Shown here: in pieces, positions 53,627 to 60,998 of the stretch | Layout of the letters: the number at the start of each line of letters is the position of its first letter | How positions within the stretch are numbered: position 1 is the first letter of the stretch | Source: Candidatus Devosia phytovorans | Lineage (GTDB): Bacteria > Pseudomonadota > Alphaproteobacteria > Rhizobiales > Devosiaceae | Assembly (NCBI GenBank): GCA_029202405.1 | Contig: CP119312.1 | Location: 1,493,001-1,557,000, forward strand | Direction: 5' to 3' | Length of the DNA stretch: 64,000 bases | The notes under the pieces: generated by a model | What the model was told of the DNA's origin: nothing | Seen by the model: only the letters and a program-made list of their open reading frames with translations | Database searches by the model: none | Translations under genes and position numbers: made by a program

Positions 53627-54879
53627 TCCCAACGGACCATGAGTTTTTCCAGCCCATGGAAGTGATAGACATTGTTGTAGCGCGGCGGCTCGGCCAGGCG
53701 GAGCCTCGGTAGCCGACGAAACAGGGTGCTGAAGGCGACCTGCAGCTCGATCCGCGCCAGCGGCGCGCCGATGCAGAAATGGATGCCGGCGCCAAAGCTG
53801 ACATTGGCACCGTCGGTGCGGGAGGGATCAAAGCGATTGGCATCGGCAAAGCGCTGCGGATCGCGATTGGCCGCGCCCAGCATCAGCCCGATGACATCGC
53901 CCTTGCGCAGGTTGATGCCGTTATACTCCAGGTCGCTCAGCGCATAGCGCGTGAACATATGCAGCGGCGCATCGAAGCGCAGGCATTCCTCTACCGTGGC
54001 CTCGGTTTGCTCAGGCGTGGCAAAAAGCGTAACCGGATCGATACCGCTTTCGAGAATGCTCTTCACCCCATTGCCGGTGGTGTGGACCGTTGCCTCGTGC
54101 CCGGCATTGAGCAGCAGGATGGCGGTCGACATCACCTCCTCGTCGCTCAGCACATCGCCACCCCGATCCGAGGTCAGCATGTGGCTCAGCAGGTCCTCGC
54201 GCGGCTGCCGGCGGCGTTCGCGGATCGAATCCCCGATGAAGTCCATGAAATCCTGCGACGCCTGGTTGGCGTCGTGCTCGGTTTCGGTACTGACGCCGAA
54301 CATATACATGGCCACCATGCGGTTCGACCATGCCAGCAGCTGCGGCGCGCTTTCCGCCGGCAATCCGATCATTTCGGCAATGATGATGGCCGGGATCGGC
54401 GCCGCAAAGGCCCTGATCAGGTCGACCGTGTCCTCGCCTTCGAAGCCATCGATCATCTCGTTGGCCAGTTTTTCGATGCGCGGCCGCAACTGTTCAACAT
54501 GGCGGGATACGAAGGCCCGGTTCACCAGCGTCCGCAGCCGTGTATGGGCCGGCGGCTCGAGATTGAGCAGCGAATGCTTTTCGGTCAGGTCGAAGGCCGT
54601 GGTATGCGCCTTGGGCTCGGGCATGCCCAGTTCCTCGCGCGTCGCGACATGGAGGATCTCCCGGCCAAACCGTTTGTCGCGGAGCAGGGCGCTGACATCC
54701 CTGAAACCGGCAAAACACCAGTGGCCATACTGGTCCCAAAAGAAAGCAGGATCTTCGGCATGAAGCCGATCATAGAAGGCGTAAGGATCCTGATAGAAAG
54801 CCGGATCGCGAGGCTCGGCGCTGACCCGGCGTTGCGGCGGAACGTCGGTAATCGGCTTGATCTGAAGAATGGCGCCCAT
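53623..54879 (-). CDS. Cytochrome P450
   Basis: A 418-residue soluble bacterial P450. The haem ligand is Cys369 in SFGAGIHFCIGAPLAR; the I-helix is LLLNAGHEATVHT (acid/alcohol pair present as E-A-T); the ExxR motif is EECLR. The sequence resembles the CYP107/CYP109-type class used for small hydrophobic substrates. No ferredoxin or ferredoxin reductase is adjacent, so redox partners must be elsewhere. Its end overlaps the end of nnr by four bases on the opposite strand. The start at ATG 54879 (MGAILQIKPI) is the only good one. Substrate unknown. Confidence 0.93.
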   Translation of the reverse strand: MGAILQIKPITDVPPQRRVSAEPRDPAFYQDPYAFYDRLHAEDPAFFWDQYGHWCFAGFRDVSALLRDKRFGREILHVATREELGMPEPKAHTTAFDLTEKHSLLNLEPPAHTRLRTLVNRAFVSRHVEQLRPRIEKLANEMIDGFEGEDTVDLIRAFAAPIPAIIIAEMIGLPAESAPQLLAWSNRMVAMYMFGVSTETEHDANQASQDFMDFIGDSIRERRRQPREDLLSHMLTSDRGGDVLSDEEVMSTAILLLNAGHEATVHTTGNGVKSILESGIDPVTLFATPEQTEATVEECLRFDAPLHMFTRYALSDLEYNGINLRKGDVIGLMLGAANRDPQRFADANRFDPSRTDGANVSFGAGIHFCIGAPLARIELQVAFSTLFRRLPRLRLAEPPRYNNVYHFHGLEKLMVRWD

Positions 54880-55026
54880 GAAGTTTGTTCCGAAAGGATT
54901 GCTGCTGCTCAAGCTTACGAGGCAGCTGGCAGAACGCAATGGCACTTCATCGGTCCGGTGCGGAACAGCTAGGATTGCTGCCGAAATCCCCGTATATTGC
55001 GGGCATTGCCGCCTTGGGACGTCGCC

Positions 55027-55257
55027 ATGACCAAGCACACCTTGCAATTGCCGGATGGCCTGTTCGATTATCTGACCACTGTTGCCGCCGAAGCTGGCCA
55101 GTCGCCCGACGAACTCATCCTGGCGGCCATCGAGCAGCATCTCGAAGACGTCTCCGACCTGCGTGCCATCGCCGAATACGAGAAACAAAAGGCCGATGGC
55201 ACCCTGGTGACGATCCCGTTTGATGAAGTGAAGCGTCGCCTTGGCCTGGACGATTGA
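55027..55257 (+). CDS. RelB-type antitoxin (ribbon-helix-helix), probably orphan
   Basis: A 76-residue protein: N-terminal ribbon-helix-helix part TLQLPDGLFDYLTTVAAEAGQSPDELILAA, then an acidic C-terminal tail (PFDEVKRRLGLDD) of the kind that wraps a RelE toxin. ATG 55027. The toxin gene that should follow, overlapping its end, is decayed (next entry), so the antitoxin now stands alone. Ancestrally it formed a type II toxin-antitoxin operon. Confidence 0.75.
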   Translation: MTKHTLQLPDGLFDYLTTVAAEAGQSPDELILAAIEQHLEDVSDLRAIAEYEKQKADGTLVTIPFDEVKRRLGLDD

Positions 55258-55367
55258 GCTGTCCGCGGCTGCGGATCGGCGACTATCGGCTGATCTGCGA
55301 TATTCAGGACGGCAAGCTGGTGGTGCTCGTGCTCGAAATCGGCCACCGCAGCGACGTTTATCGCTAG
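55241..55367 (+). pseudogene. Remnant of a RelE-type toxin (internal deletion)
   Basis: TTG 55241 starts AWTIELSAAAD, a RelE N-terminus, overlapping the antitoxin end. After about 12 codons the sequence continues in another frame as LRIGDYRLICDIQDGKLVVL then EIGHRSDVYR and a TAG at 55365. These are the last two strands of RelE. The 50 or so residues between are missing and the two parts are out of frame, so no active toxin can be made. Confidence 0.75.
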
Positions 55368-55368
55368 A

Positions 55369-55452
55369 TCGAAATGGGTGCCTGTCCGCGAATCTGACGG
55401 AAAGGGTTGGCAAGCGCGCATCAATGATGTCTTGAAGGCAGTCAAACTCTAG
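55369..55452 (+). pseudogene. Possible C-terminal remnant of a BrnA/DUF4415-type antitoxin
   Basis: The frame ending at the TAG of 55450-55452 reads KWVPVRESDGKGWQARINDV and then LKAVKL. The GKGWQARIN-xVL-KA pattern is the usual end of DUF4415/BrnA antitoxins, which are ribbon-helix-helix proteins. Nothing recognisable precedes it, so it looks like a second fragment of a toxin-antitoxin gene. Confidence 0.4.
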
Positions 55453-55473
55453 ACTCGCATGCGGAGCCTTCTC

Positions 55474-55707
55474 ATGAGCGACCTGACCCTGGCCCAGGCC
55501 ACCGACAATATCTACGCCTCGATCAAGAACAACAACGAGGACATCGACCTCCATATCGCCGCGCTGAAGGCCGCCATGGCCCGCGATGGCGTCAAGGAGG
55601 CCGTGTTCGAGCCGTCCAAGCTGGCCCAGTCCAACCGGCAGGGCCGCAAGATCATGCAGTCCTATTTCAAGAAAAAGGGCGTCTCTGTCGGCTTCGCCAC
55701 CGAGTAG
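55474..55707 (+). CDS. Small conserved-type protein of unknown function
   Basis: A 77-residue soluble protein with no recognised domain: LTLAQATDNIYASIKNNNEDIDLHIAALKAAM, then a basic C-terminal half (NRQGRKIMQSYFKKKGVSVGFATE). It is probably mostly helical. ATG 55474 has GGAG about eight bases upstream; ATG 55459 is in frame. It has normal codon use for the window, so it is likely real. Confidence 0.6.
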   Translation: MSDLTLAQATDNIYASIKNNNEDIDLHIAALKAAMARDGVKEAVFEPSKLAQSNRQGRKIMQSYFKKKGVSVGFATE

Positions 55708-55790
55708 CGCCCCTGTCCAAGTGCGGGTGCTGACGGAAAGGATAAAATCCCCGACATTCACCCTTCCGTCACATGACGTGCTTCCGCTAT

Positions 55791-55817
55791 TGAAGCCTGC
55801 CGCATTGCCGCCTATCT
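55791..55817 (+). promoter_or_regulatory. Possible heat-shock (sigma-32) promoter of clpP
   Basis: TTGAAG (starting at 55790), a 16-base spacer and CTATCT (55812-55817) resemble the alphaproteobacterial RpoH consensus (CTTGAA, then CTATAT). clpP is often heat-induced. Pattern match only. Confidence 0.35.
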
Positions 55818-55977
55818 GTGGCTTTACCCGCTCTTAAGGCGGGATGGGCTGGTATCGAGACCGGTCGATTCGACATTCGGCATGATCCCCGGACCCCCGA
55901 TGTCCGAGTTCGGGAAGGGATCGTGTTTTCAAGCAAGGCCGGCCAGGTCCGCCACAGGCACGGCAAAGGGGCATCAT

Positions 55978-56607
55978 ATGCGGGATCCGCACGATATCTA
56001 TATGAACACGCTTGTTCCCATGGTTGTGGAACAGTCCAACCGCGGCGAGCGTGCCTTCGACATCTATTCGCGCCTGCTGCGCGAGCGCATCATCTTCGTC
56101 ACCGGCGTGGTCGAAGACAACATGGCTTCGCTCATCGTGGCGCAGCTGCTGTTTCTCGAATCGGAAAATCCGAAGAAGGAAATCGCGCTCTACATCAATT
56201 CGCCCGGCGGCGTGGTGACGGCAGGTTTGTCAATCTATGACACCATGCAGTTCATCCGTCCGGCCGTGGCCACCATGGTCATGGGCCAGGCTGCATCCAT
56301 GGGTTCGCTGCTGCTCGCTGCTGGCGAAGCCGGCATGCGCACCTCGCTGCCGAACTCGCGCATCATGGTCCACCAGCCTTCCGGCGGCTATCAGGGTCAG
56401 GTCACCGATATCCTGATTCATGCCAAGGAAGTCGAGGGCTTGAAGCGTCGTCTTAATCAGATTTATGAGAAACACACCGGCCGTACCTACGAGGAAATCG
56501 AGCGTGCCCTCGAGCGCGACAATTTCCTGTCGCCGGAAGAGGCCAAGACCTTTGGCATCATCGACAGCGTGATGGAAAAGCGCGCGGTTCCGGATGTTCA
56601 GGCCTGA
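55978..56607 (+). CDS. clpP: ATP-dependent Clp protease proteolytic subunit
   Basis: A 209-residue serine protease that forms a 14-mer with ClpX or ClpA. The triad is Ser107 (GQAASMGS), His132 (MVHQPSGG) and Asp181 (ERDNFLSPEEA). ATG 55978 (MRDPHDIYMNTLVP) is the normal alphaproteobacterial start. clpX follows after 172 bases, with an imperfect hairpin between. Confidence 0.97.
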   Translation: MRDPHDIYMNTLVPMVVEQSNRGERAFDIYSRLLRERIIFVTGVVEDNMASLIVAQLLFLESENPKKEIALYINSPGGVVTAGLSIYDTMQFIRPAVATMVMGQAASMGSLLLAAGEAGMRTSLPNSRIMVHQPSGGYQGQVTDILIHAKEVEGLKRRLNQIYEKHTGRTYEEIERALERDNFLSPEEAKTFGIIDSVMEKRAVPDVQA

Positions 56608-56668
56608 TTTGGCAGCGTTAAGCACAATGCCGATGCGCCGTGGACTGTGATCCCAACGCAATTGCTTC

Positions 56669-56701
56669 AAGCCGGATCGGTCTTTAGGATCGGTTCGGCT
56701 T
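56669..56701 (+). terminator. Imperfect hairpin between clpP and clpX
   Basis: AAGCCGGATCGGTC (56669-56682) pairs with GATCGGTTCGGCTT (56688-56701) at 11 of 14 positions around a TTTAG loop; AGACTTTCTTT follows. It may partly end clpP transcription so that clpP and clpX can be made at different levels. Confidence 0.45.
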
Positions 56702-56779
56702 AGACTTTCTTTAGGCTCGGGCGTTACGGTTTTCGATAATGCCTGGTTTTGGGGGCGCTCTGCTCCCGGGAGTGACTGG

Positions 56780-58057
56780 ATGTCCAAAGAGACAACGAAC
56801 GGCGAAACCTCCAAGAACACGCTTTACTGCTCGTTCTGCGGTAAATCGCAACACGAGGTTCGCAAGCTGATCGCCGGTCCGACCGTGTTCATCTGTGATG
56901 AATGCGTCGAGCTGTGCATGGACATCATCCGCGAAGAGAACAAGACCTCCATGGTCAAGTCCTCCGATGGCGTGCCGACACCTGCAGAAATCTGCAAGGT
57001 GCTCGACGACTACGTCATTGGTCAGTTCCGCGCCAAGCGCGTGCTCTCCGTGGCTGTCCACAACCACTACAAGCGCCTGCACCATTCCACCAAGAACCAG
57101 GACATCGAGCTTTCCAAGTCGAACATCCTGCTGATTGGTCCGACCGGTTCAGGCAAGACCCTGCTGGCCCAGACGCTGGCCCGAATTCTCGATGTGCCCT
57201 TCACCATGGCCGATGCGACCACGCTGACCGAAGCCGGCTATGTCGGCGAGGACGTGGAAAACATTATCCTCAAGCTCCTGCAGGCCGCCGACTACAATGT
57301 CGAGAAGGCCCAGCGCGGCATCGTCTATATCGACGAAGTCGACAAGATTTCCCGCAAGTCCGACAACCCGTCGATCACCCGTGACGTGTCGGGCGAAGGC
57401 GTGCAGCAGGCCTTGCTCAAGATCATGGAAGGCACTGTCGCTTCCGTGCCGCCCCAGGGTGGCCGCAAGCATCCGCAGCAGGAATTCCTGCAGGTGGACA
57501 CGACCAATATCCTGTTCATCTGCGGCGGCGCCTTTGCTGGCCTCGAAAAGATCATCTCGGCCCGCGGTGAAGGTTCGGGCATTGGCTTTGCCGCCACCGT
57601 CAAGGATCCCAACGATCGCCGCGTCGGCCAGATCCTGGCAGACGTTGCGCCGGAAGACCTGGTGCGCTTCGGCCTGATCCCGGAATTCATCGGTCGCCTG
57701 CCTGTGCTGGCGACGCTGGAAGACCTGGATATTGCTGCGCTGATCGAGATCCTGACCTCGCCAAAGAACGCCCTGGTGCGCCAGTACCAGCGCCTGTTCC
57801 AGATGGAAGAGGTCGAGCTGACCTTCCACGAGGACGCGCTCAAGGCGATCGCCGAGAAGGCCATCGAACGCAAGACCGGTGCCCGTGGCCTGCGTTCCAT
57901 CATGGAAGGCATCCTGCTCGACACCATGTACGACCTCCCCTCGCTCGAAGGCGTCGAGGAAGTGGTGATCAGCGAAGAAGTGGTGAAGGGCAAGGACGTC
58001 CGTCCGCTCTACATCTATTCCGAGCGCAAGAAGGACGAAGAGCCGGCATCGGCTTGA
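56780..58057 (+). CDS. clpX: Clp protease ATP-binding subunit ClpX
   Basis: A 425-residue AAA+ unfoldase that feeds proteins to ClpP. The N-terminal zinc-binding domain has CSFCGK...CDECVELC (about residues 14-44). Walker A is GPTGSGKT, Walker B is VYIDEVDKI, and the pore loop GYVGEDVE and arginine-finger region EFIGRLPV follow; the C-terminus has KTGARGLRSIMEG. ATG 56780 gives the usual MSKE start. Confidence 0.97.
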   Translation: MSKETTNGETSKNTLYCSFCGKSQHEVRKLIAGPTVFICDECVELCMDIIREENKTSMVKSSDGVPTPAEICKVLDDYVIGQFRAKRVLSVAVHNHYKRLHHSTKNQDIELSKSNILLIGPTGSGKTLLAQTLARILDVPFTMADATTLTEAGYVGEDVENIILKLLQAADYNVEKAQRGIVYIDEVDKISRKSDNPSITRDVSGEGVQQALLKIMEGTVASVPPQGGRKHPQQEFLQVDTTNILFICGGAFAGLEKIISARGEGSGIGFAATVKDPNDRRVGQILADVAPEDLVRFGLIPEFIGRLPVLATLEDLDIAALIEILTSPKNALVRQYQRLFQMEEVELTFHEDALKAIAEKAIERKTGARGLRSIMEGILLDTMYDLPSLEGVEEVVISEEVVKGKDVRPLYIYSERKKDEEPASA

Positions 58058-58077
58058 GTCTTTCGGAAGATCAATTG

Positions 58078-58106
58078 AAAACGCCGGGCGAGAGCCCGGC
58101 GTTTTT
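58078..58106 (+). terminator. clpX terminator
   Basis: AAAACGCCGGGC (58078-58089), loop GAGA, GCCCGGCGTTTT (58094-58105), more T. Strong intrinsic terminator. Confidence 0.92.
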
Positions 58107-58181
58107 GTTTGTGTGTCAGTGTCTATGGTCGTGGTCGCTCTAGTTTCATCTCGTGCTGGATCTTCACACGCTCGATGTCTT

Positions 58182-58301
58182 CCCGGCCTTGAGCCGGGAC
58201 CCATCCCGAGATGCTGGTCTTGCCGCAAGGTCGTTGCGCTACGTCAGCGCTACCTTGCGGCTGTGGCGTGATCTCAGGATCGGCGCTGGCTCAAGGCCGG
58301 G
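58182..58301. repeat. 120-bp nested palindromic intergenic element
   Basis: Outer arms CCCGGCCTTGAGCC (from 58182) and GGCTCAAGGCCGGG (to 58301) are exact complements; the next bases (CCCATCCCGAG versus CTCAGGATCGG) are partly so. Inside, GCCGCAAGGT (58222-58231) and ACCTTGCGGC (58252-58261) form a second perfect arm pair, with GCGCT/AGCGC in the centre. It codes for nothing and lies between clpX and a citrate-synthase-like gene. It resembles palindromic repeats (REP/MITE type) that recur in Rhizobiales genomes. Confidence 0.7.
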
Positions 58302-58344
58302 GTGACACCGTGGGTGTGGAGCGATTGGTGTGCCGCCGACATCA

Positions 58345-59421
58345 TCAAGCCGCATCCCTAACCTTCGGCCCGACATAGATAGACATCGGCCGGATAAGCC
58401 GCCCGGTTTCTGCCTGTTCCCGCGCGTGGGCAATCCAGCCCGTCACTCGTCCCATGGCGAAGATGCAGGTGAAAGCTTCGCGGGGGAAGCCAAGCGCTTC
58501 CAGCAGCAGCGCCGTATAGAATTCGACATTGGTTTCCAGCACTCGGTCAGGCTTGCGGGCGCGCAATTCCGCCAGTGCTGCAGTTTCGATCGCTTCAGCC
58601 AGTGCCAGGCGAGCCGGGTCGATCGCGCCGGCCCGGGTCAGCAGGGCGACCGCGCTCTTGAGCGCATCGGCACGCGGGTCGCGCACGCGATAGACGCGAT
58701 GACCAAAGCCCATCAGGCGCTCGCCGCTGTCCAGCGTGTCGTTGATCCATTGCTGCGCCCGGTCGGGCGTTCCGACGGCATCGAGCATGTCGAGCACCGG
58801 GCCGGGCGCGCCGCCGTGCAGCGGGCCCTTGAGGGCGCTGAGGGCAGCCAGCACAGATGACGCCAATCCCGCCTGGGTCGAGGCAACCACACGGGCAGCA
58901 AAGGTCGAGGCGTTGAGGCCGTGGTCGGCTACGGTCACCAGATAGCGGTTGAGGGCCGCTTCCTGTTCGGCGGTCGGGGCTTTGCCATGCAGCATGCGCA
59001 GTGCGTCGCCCGCTTGGGACAGGCCTGTGTCCGGCGCGATGGGCGCTAGGCCTTGGCGTTGCCGTAGAATGGCGGGGGTGAAGACGCCGGGTGCTGCGAG
59101 GAGGCGCAGGGCGGTCTGCGCCTCTTGGCCATCGCCCAAGCGTGCCAATAGGGCCCGCAAAGCGTCTACGGGTGGCAGCACCGTCAGGTCACCGGCTGAG
59201 GCAATGGTCGCAAACACATCCTGTCGTGCCGTGCCGAGCGCCGCCTGCAGGTCATCTGGCAGCGTCAGGAAGCCCTCGAGCAGGAGTGCGGCCACATCCT
59301 CGAAGGTCGACCGGGCCAGGTCGTCCAGCGACACGCCGCGCATGATCAGCCGACCATTGGTGCCATCCACGTCTGACAGCACGGTTTCTGCCGCCACTAC
59401 ATCTTCGAGACCACTCTTCAT
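58345..59421 (-). CDS. Citrate synthase/methylcitrate synthase family protein
   Basis: A 358-residue citrate-synthase fold protein. Catalytic positions are His167 (ADHGLNAST) and His241 (GFGHRVYRVRDPRA); the third, normally Asp in NVDFY, is Glu300 here (TNVEFYTALLL), a variant I recall from CitA-type enzymes. It likely condenses an acyl-CoA with oxaloacetate; whether the acyl group is acetyl or propionyl is open. ATG 59421 has AGGAG at seven bases. It is divergent from a second family member with a DNA-binding domain, 78 bases away. The main gltA is probably elsewhere. Confidence 0.85.
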   Translation of the reverse strand: MKSGLEDVVAAETVLSDVDGTNGRLIMRGVSLDDLARSTFEDVAALLLEGFLTLPDDLQAALGTARQDVFATIASAGDLTVLPPVDALRALLARLGDGQEAQTALRLLAAPGVFTPAILRQRQGLAPIAPDTGLSQAGDALRMLHGKAPTAEQEAALNRYLVTVADHGLNASTFAARVVASTQAGLASSVLAALSALKGPLHGGAPGPVLDMLDAVGTPDRAQQWINDTLDSGERLMGFGHRVYRVRDPRADALKSAVALLTRAGAIDPARLALAEAIETAALAELRARKPDRVLETNVEFYTALLLEALGFPREAFTCIFAMGRVTGWIAHAREQAETGRLIRPMSIYVGPKVRDAA

Positions 59422-59465
59422 TGCACACTCCTGCACTTGTCGAAAGGCAGGGTAGGCGTGCTAAT

Positions 59466-59495
59466 ATTGACGTCAATCTTGATCAATTGGATCAA
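59466..59495. promoter_or_regulatory. Paired palindromes between the two citrate-synthase-like genes
   Basis: ATTGACGTCAAT (59466-59477) is a perfect 12-base palindrome. One base later, TTGATC-AATTG-GATCAA (59479-59495) is a perfect inverted repeat with 6-base arms. They lie in the 78-base divergent intergenic space, directly in front of the start codon of the fusion gene, so they are good operator candidates for its own DNA-binding domain. Confidence 0.6.
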
Positions 59496-59499
59496 TGTC

Positions 59500-60615
59500 A
59501 TGGACTGGCTCACCGCATCGGAAGCATTGGCGCTGCTCGGCACGCAGCCCCAGACGCTCTATGCCAATGTCAGTCGCGGTCGCATCAAGGCGCGTCCCGA
59601 TCCGGCCGACAGTCGCCGCAGTCTCTATCGCGGTGAGGACGTGCGGCGTCTGGCGCAACGCGGTATGGGGCGTCGCAAGCAGGAGACCATCGCCAGCGAG
59701 GCCATGCATTGGGGTGAACCGGTTCTGCCCACTGCCATTTCGACAATACGCGACGGCAGGCTGATCTATCGCGGCCGGGACGCGGGTGAGTTGTCAAAGG
59801 CTGCCACCCTGGAAGATGCGGCGGCGCTGCTCTGGCGCGCCGAGGTCGATTTGCCACCGGTCCAAGCAGACGGGCAGGGGTTCGCTGCCGTCTTTGGTAG
59901 TCTCGCGGAGCAAGCGAGCCGCGCGCCGGCGGCGTCGCGTTTCGCCAGTCGCCTTGTCAGTGATGCGAACCACATCTTTGCGACGGTCGCCGGTCATCTG
60001 GCTAGTGGCGATGTAAGTGAGCCCCTCCATCTCCGGCTGGCCAGTCACTGGCAGCGCCCCGATGCGGCCGATGGCATCCGCCGGGCACTGGTGCTGCTGG
60101 CGGATCACGAACTCAACGCCTCGACTTTTTCCGCCCGCGTCACCGTCTCGACCGGCGCCTCGCTATGGTCCGGAGCGCTGGCCGGTCTTGCGACCTTGCG
60201 CGGACCGCGGCATGGCCTGGCTTCGCCACAGGTGGCGGCGCTGGCTCTGGACATCGGCGAGGCCGAAGCGAGCGCTGAAGACGCCTTGCGCGACTGGCTG
60301 GGGGAAGGGCGCTCCCTGCCGGGCATGGGCCATCGCCTCTATCCCGATGGCGACATCCGCTGCCGGGCGCTGCTGAATGCCTTCGATCTGCCGCCTGACT
60401 TCGCTGCCTACTGCGACGCGGCCCGCAGCATTTCCGGCGATGAACCAAACATCGACCTCGCCCTTGCGGCCATGGCATCGCGCTTTGATCTGCCGGTCGA
60501 CTCCGGCATCACCCTGTTCGCCCTGGCGCGGACTGTCGGCTGGTTGGCGCATATGATGGAACAGGTAACGTCAGGCGAACCGATCCGCCCCCGGGCCCGC
60601 TACACCGGGCCCTGA
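59500..60615 (+). CDS. Helix-turn-helix/citrate synthase fusion protein
   Basis: A 371-residue protein. Residues 1-55 form an excisionase/MerR-type helix-turn-helix (DWLTASEALALLGTQPQTLY...GRIKARPDPADSRRSLYRGEDVRRL); residues about 70-371 are a citrate-synthase domain. All three catalytic positions are present: His203 (ADHELNAST), His278 (GMGHRLYPDG) and Asp319 (PNIDLALAAM). ATG 59500 is preferred; an upstream in-frame TTG at 59437 would overlap the palindromes. It may be an enzyme-derived regulator that senses acetyl-CoA, oxaloacetate or citrate, or an active enzyme that binds DNA. The function is not known to me. Confidence 0.8.
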   Translation: MDWLTASEALALLGTQPQTLYANVSRGRIKARPDPADSRRSLYRGEDVRRLAQRGMGRRKQETIASEAMHWGEPVLPTAISTIRDGRLIYRGRDAGELSKAATLEDAAALLWRAEVDLPPVQADGQGFAAVFGSLAEQASRAPAASRFASRLVSDANHIFATVAGHLASGDVSEPLHLRLASHWQRPDAADGIRRALVLLADHELNASTFSARVTVSTGASLWSGALAGLATLRGPRHGLASPQVAALALDIGEAEASAEDALRDWLGEGRSLPGMGHRLYPDGDIRCRALLNAFDLPPDFAAYCDAARSISGDEPNIDLALAAMASRFDLPVDSGITLFALARTVGWLAHMMEQVTSGEPIRPRARYTGP

Positions 60616-60998
60616 AGCTGTGCCTTGATTGCGGCGATGTCGATGATCGACCAGACGCTTTCGATCCTCTCGTCGACCAATTGGTAGAACACATTCTCGG
60701 CAAAGCGGACGCGCTGACCATTGACCGGCAGGCCCAGGAATTCGCCCTTTGGCCGGCAGTCGAAGAGCAGCCGGGCTGCAATCCTCTGCGGGTCGCTGAC
60801 CAGCAGATCGATAGCGAATCGCAGGTCGGGAATCATCCGATAGTCGTTTTCGAGCATCTCCCGATAGCCAGACAGGCCAATGCGGCGTCCGTTGTGCTGA
60901 ACGTTCTCATGCACGAAGTGTCCAAGCTGCGCCCAGTCCTTCAGGTTGAGGCAGTCGATATAGCCGCGATAGAGCGTGGCCAGCGCCTCGGGGGTCAC
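60600..60998 (-). CDS. SnoaL-like/ester cyclase family protein
   Basis: A 132-residue NTF2-like fold protein: LYRGYIDCLNLKDWAQLGHFVHENVQHNG at the start, DYRMIPDLRFAIDLLVSDPQRIAARL in the middle and GQRVRFAENVFYQLVDERI near the end. Members include polyketide cyclases and many of unknown role. The GTG start at 60998 shares GTGA with the arginase stop, so it is translationally coupled to rocF. Its end overlaps the convergent fusion gene by 16 bases. Confidence 0.75.
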   Translation of the reverse strand: MTPEALATLYRGYIDCLNLKDWAQLGHFVHENVQHNGRRIGLSGYREMLENDYRMIPDLRFAIDLLVSDPQRIAARLLFDCRPKGEFLGLPVNGQRVRFAENVFYQLVDERIESVWSIIDIAAIKAQLQGPV

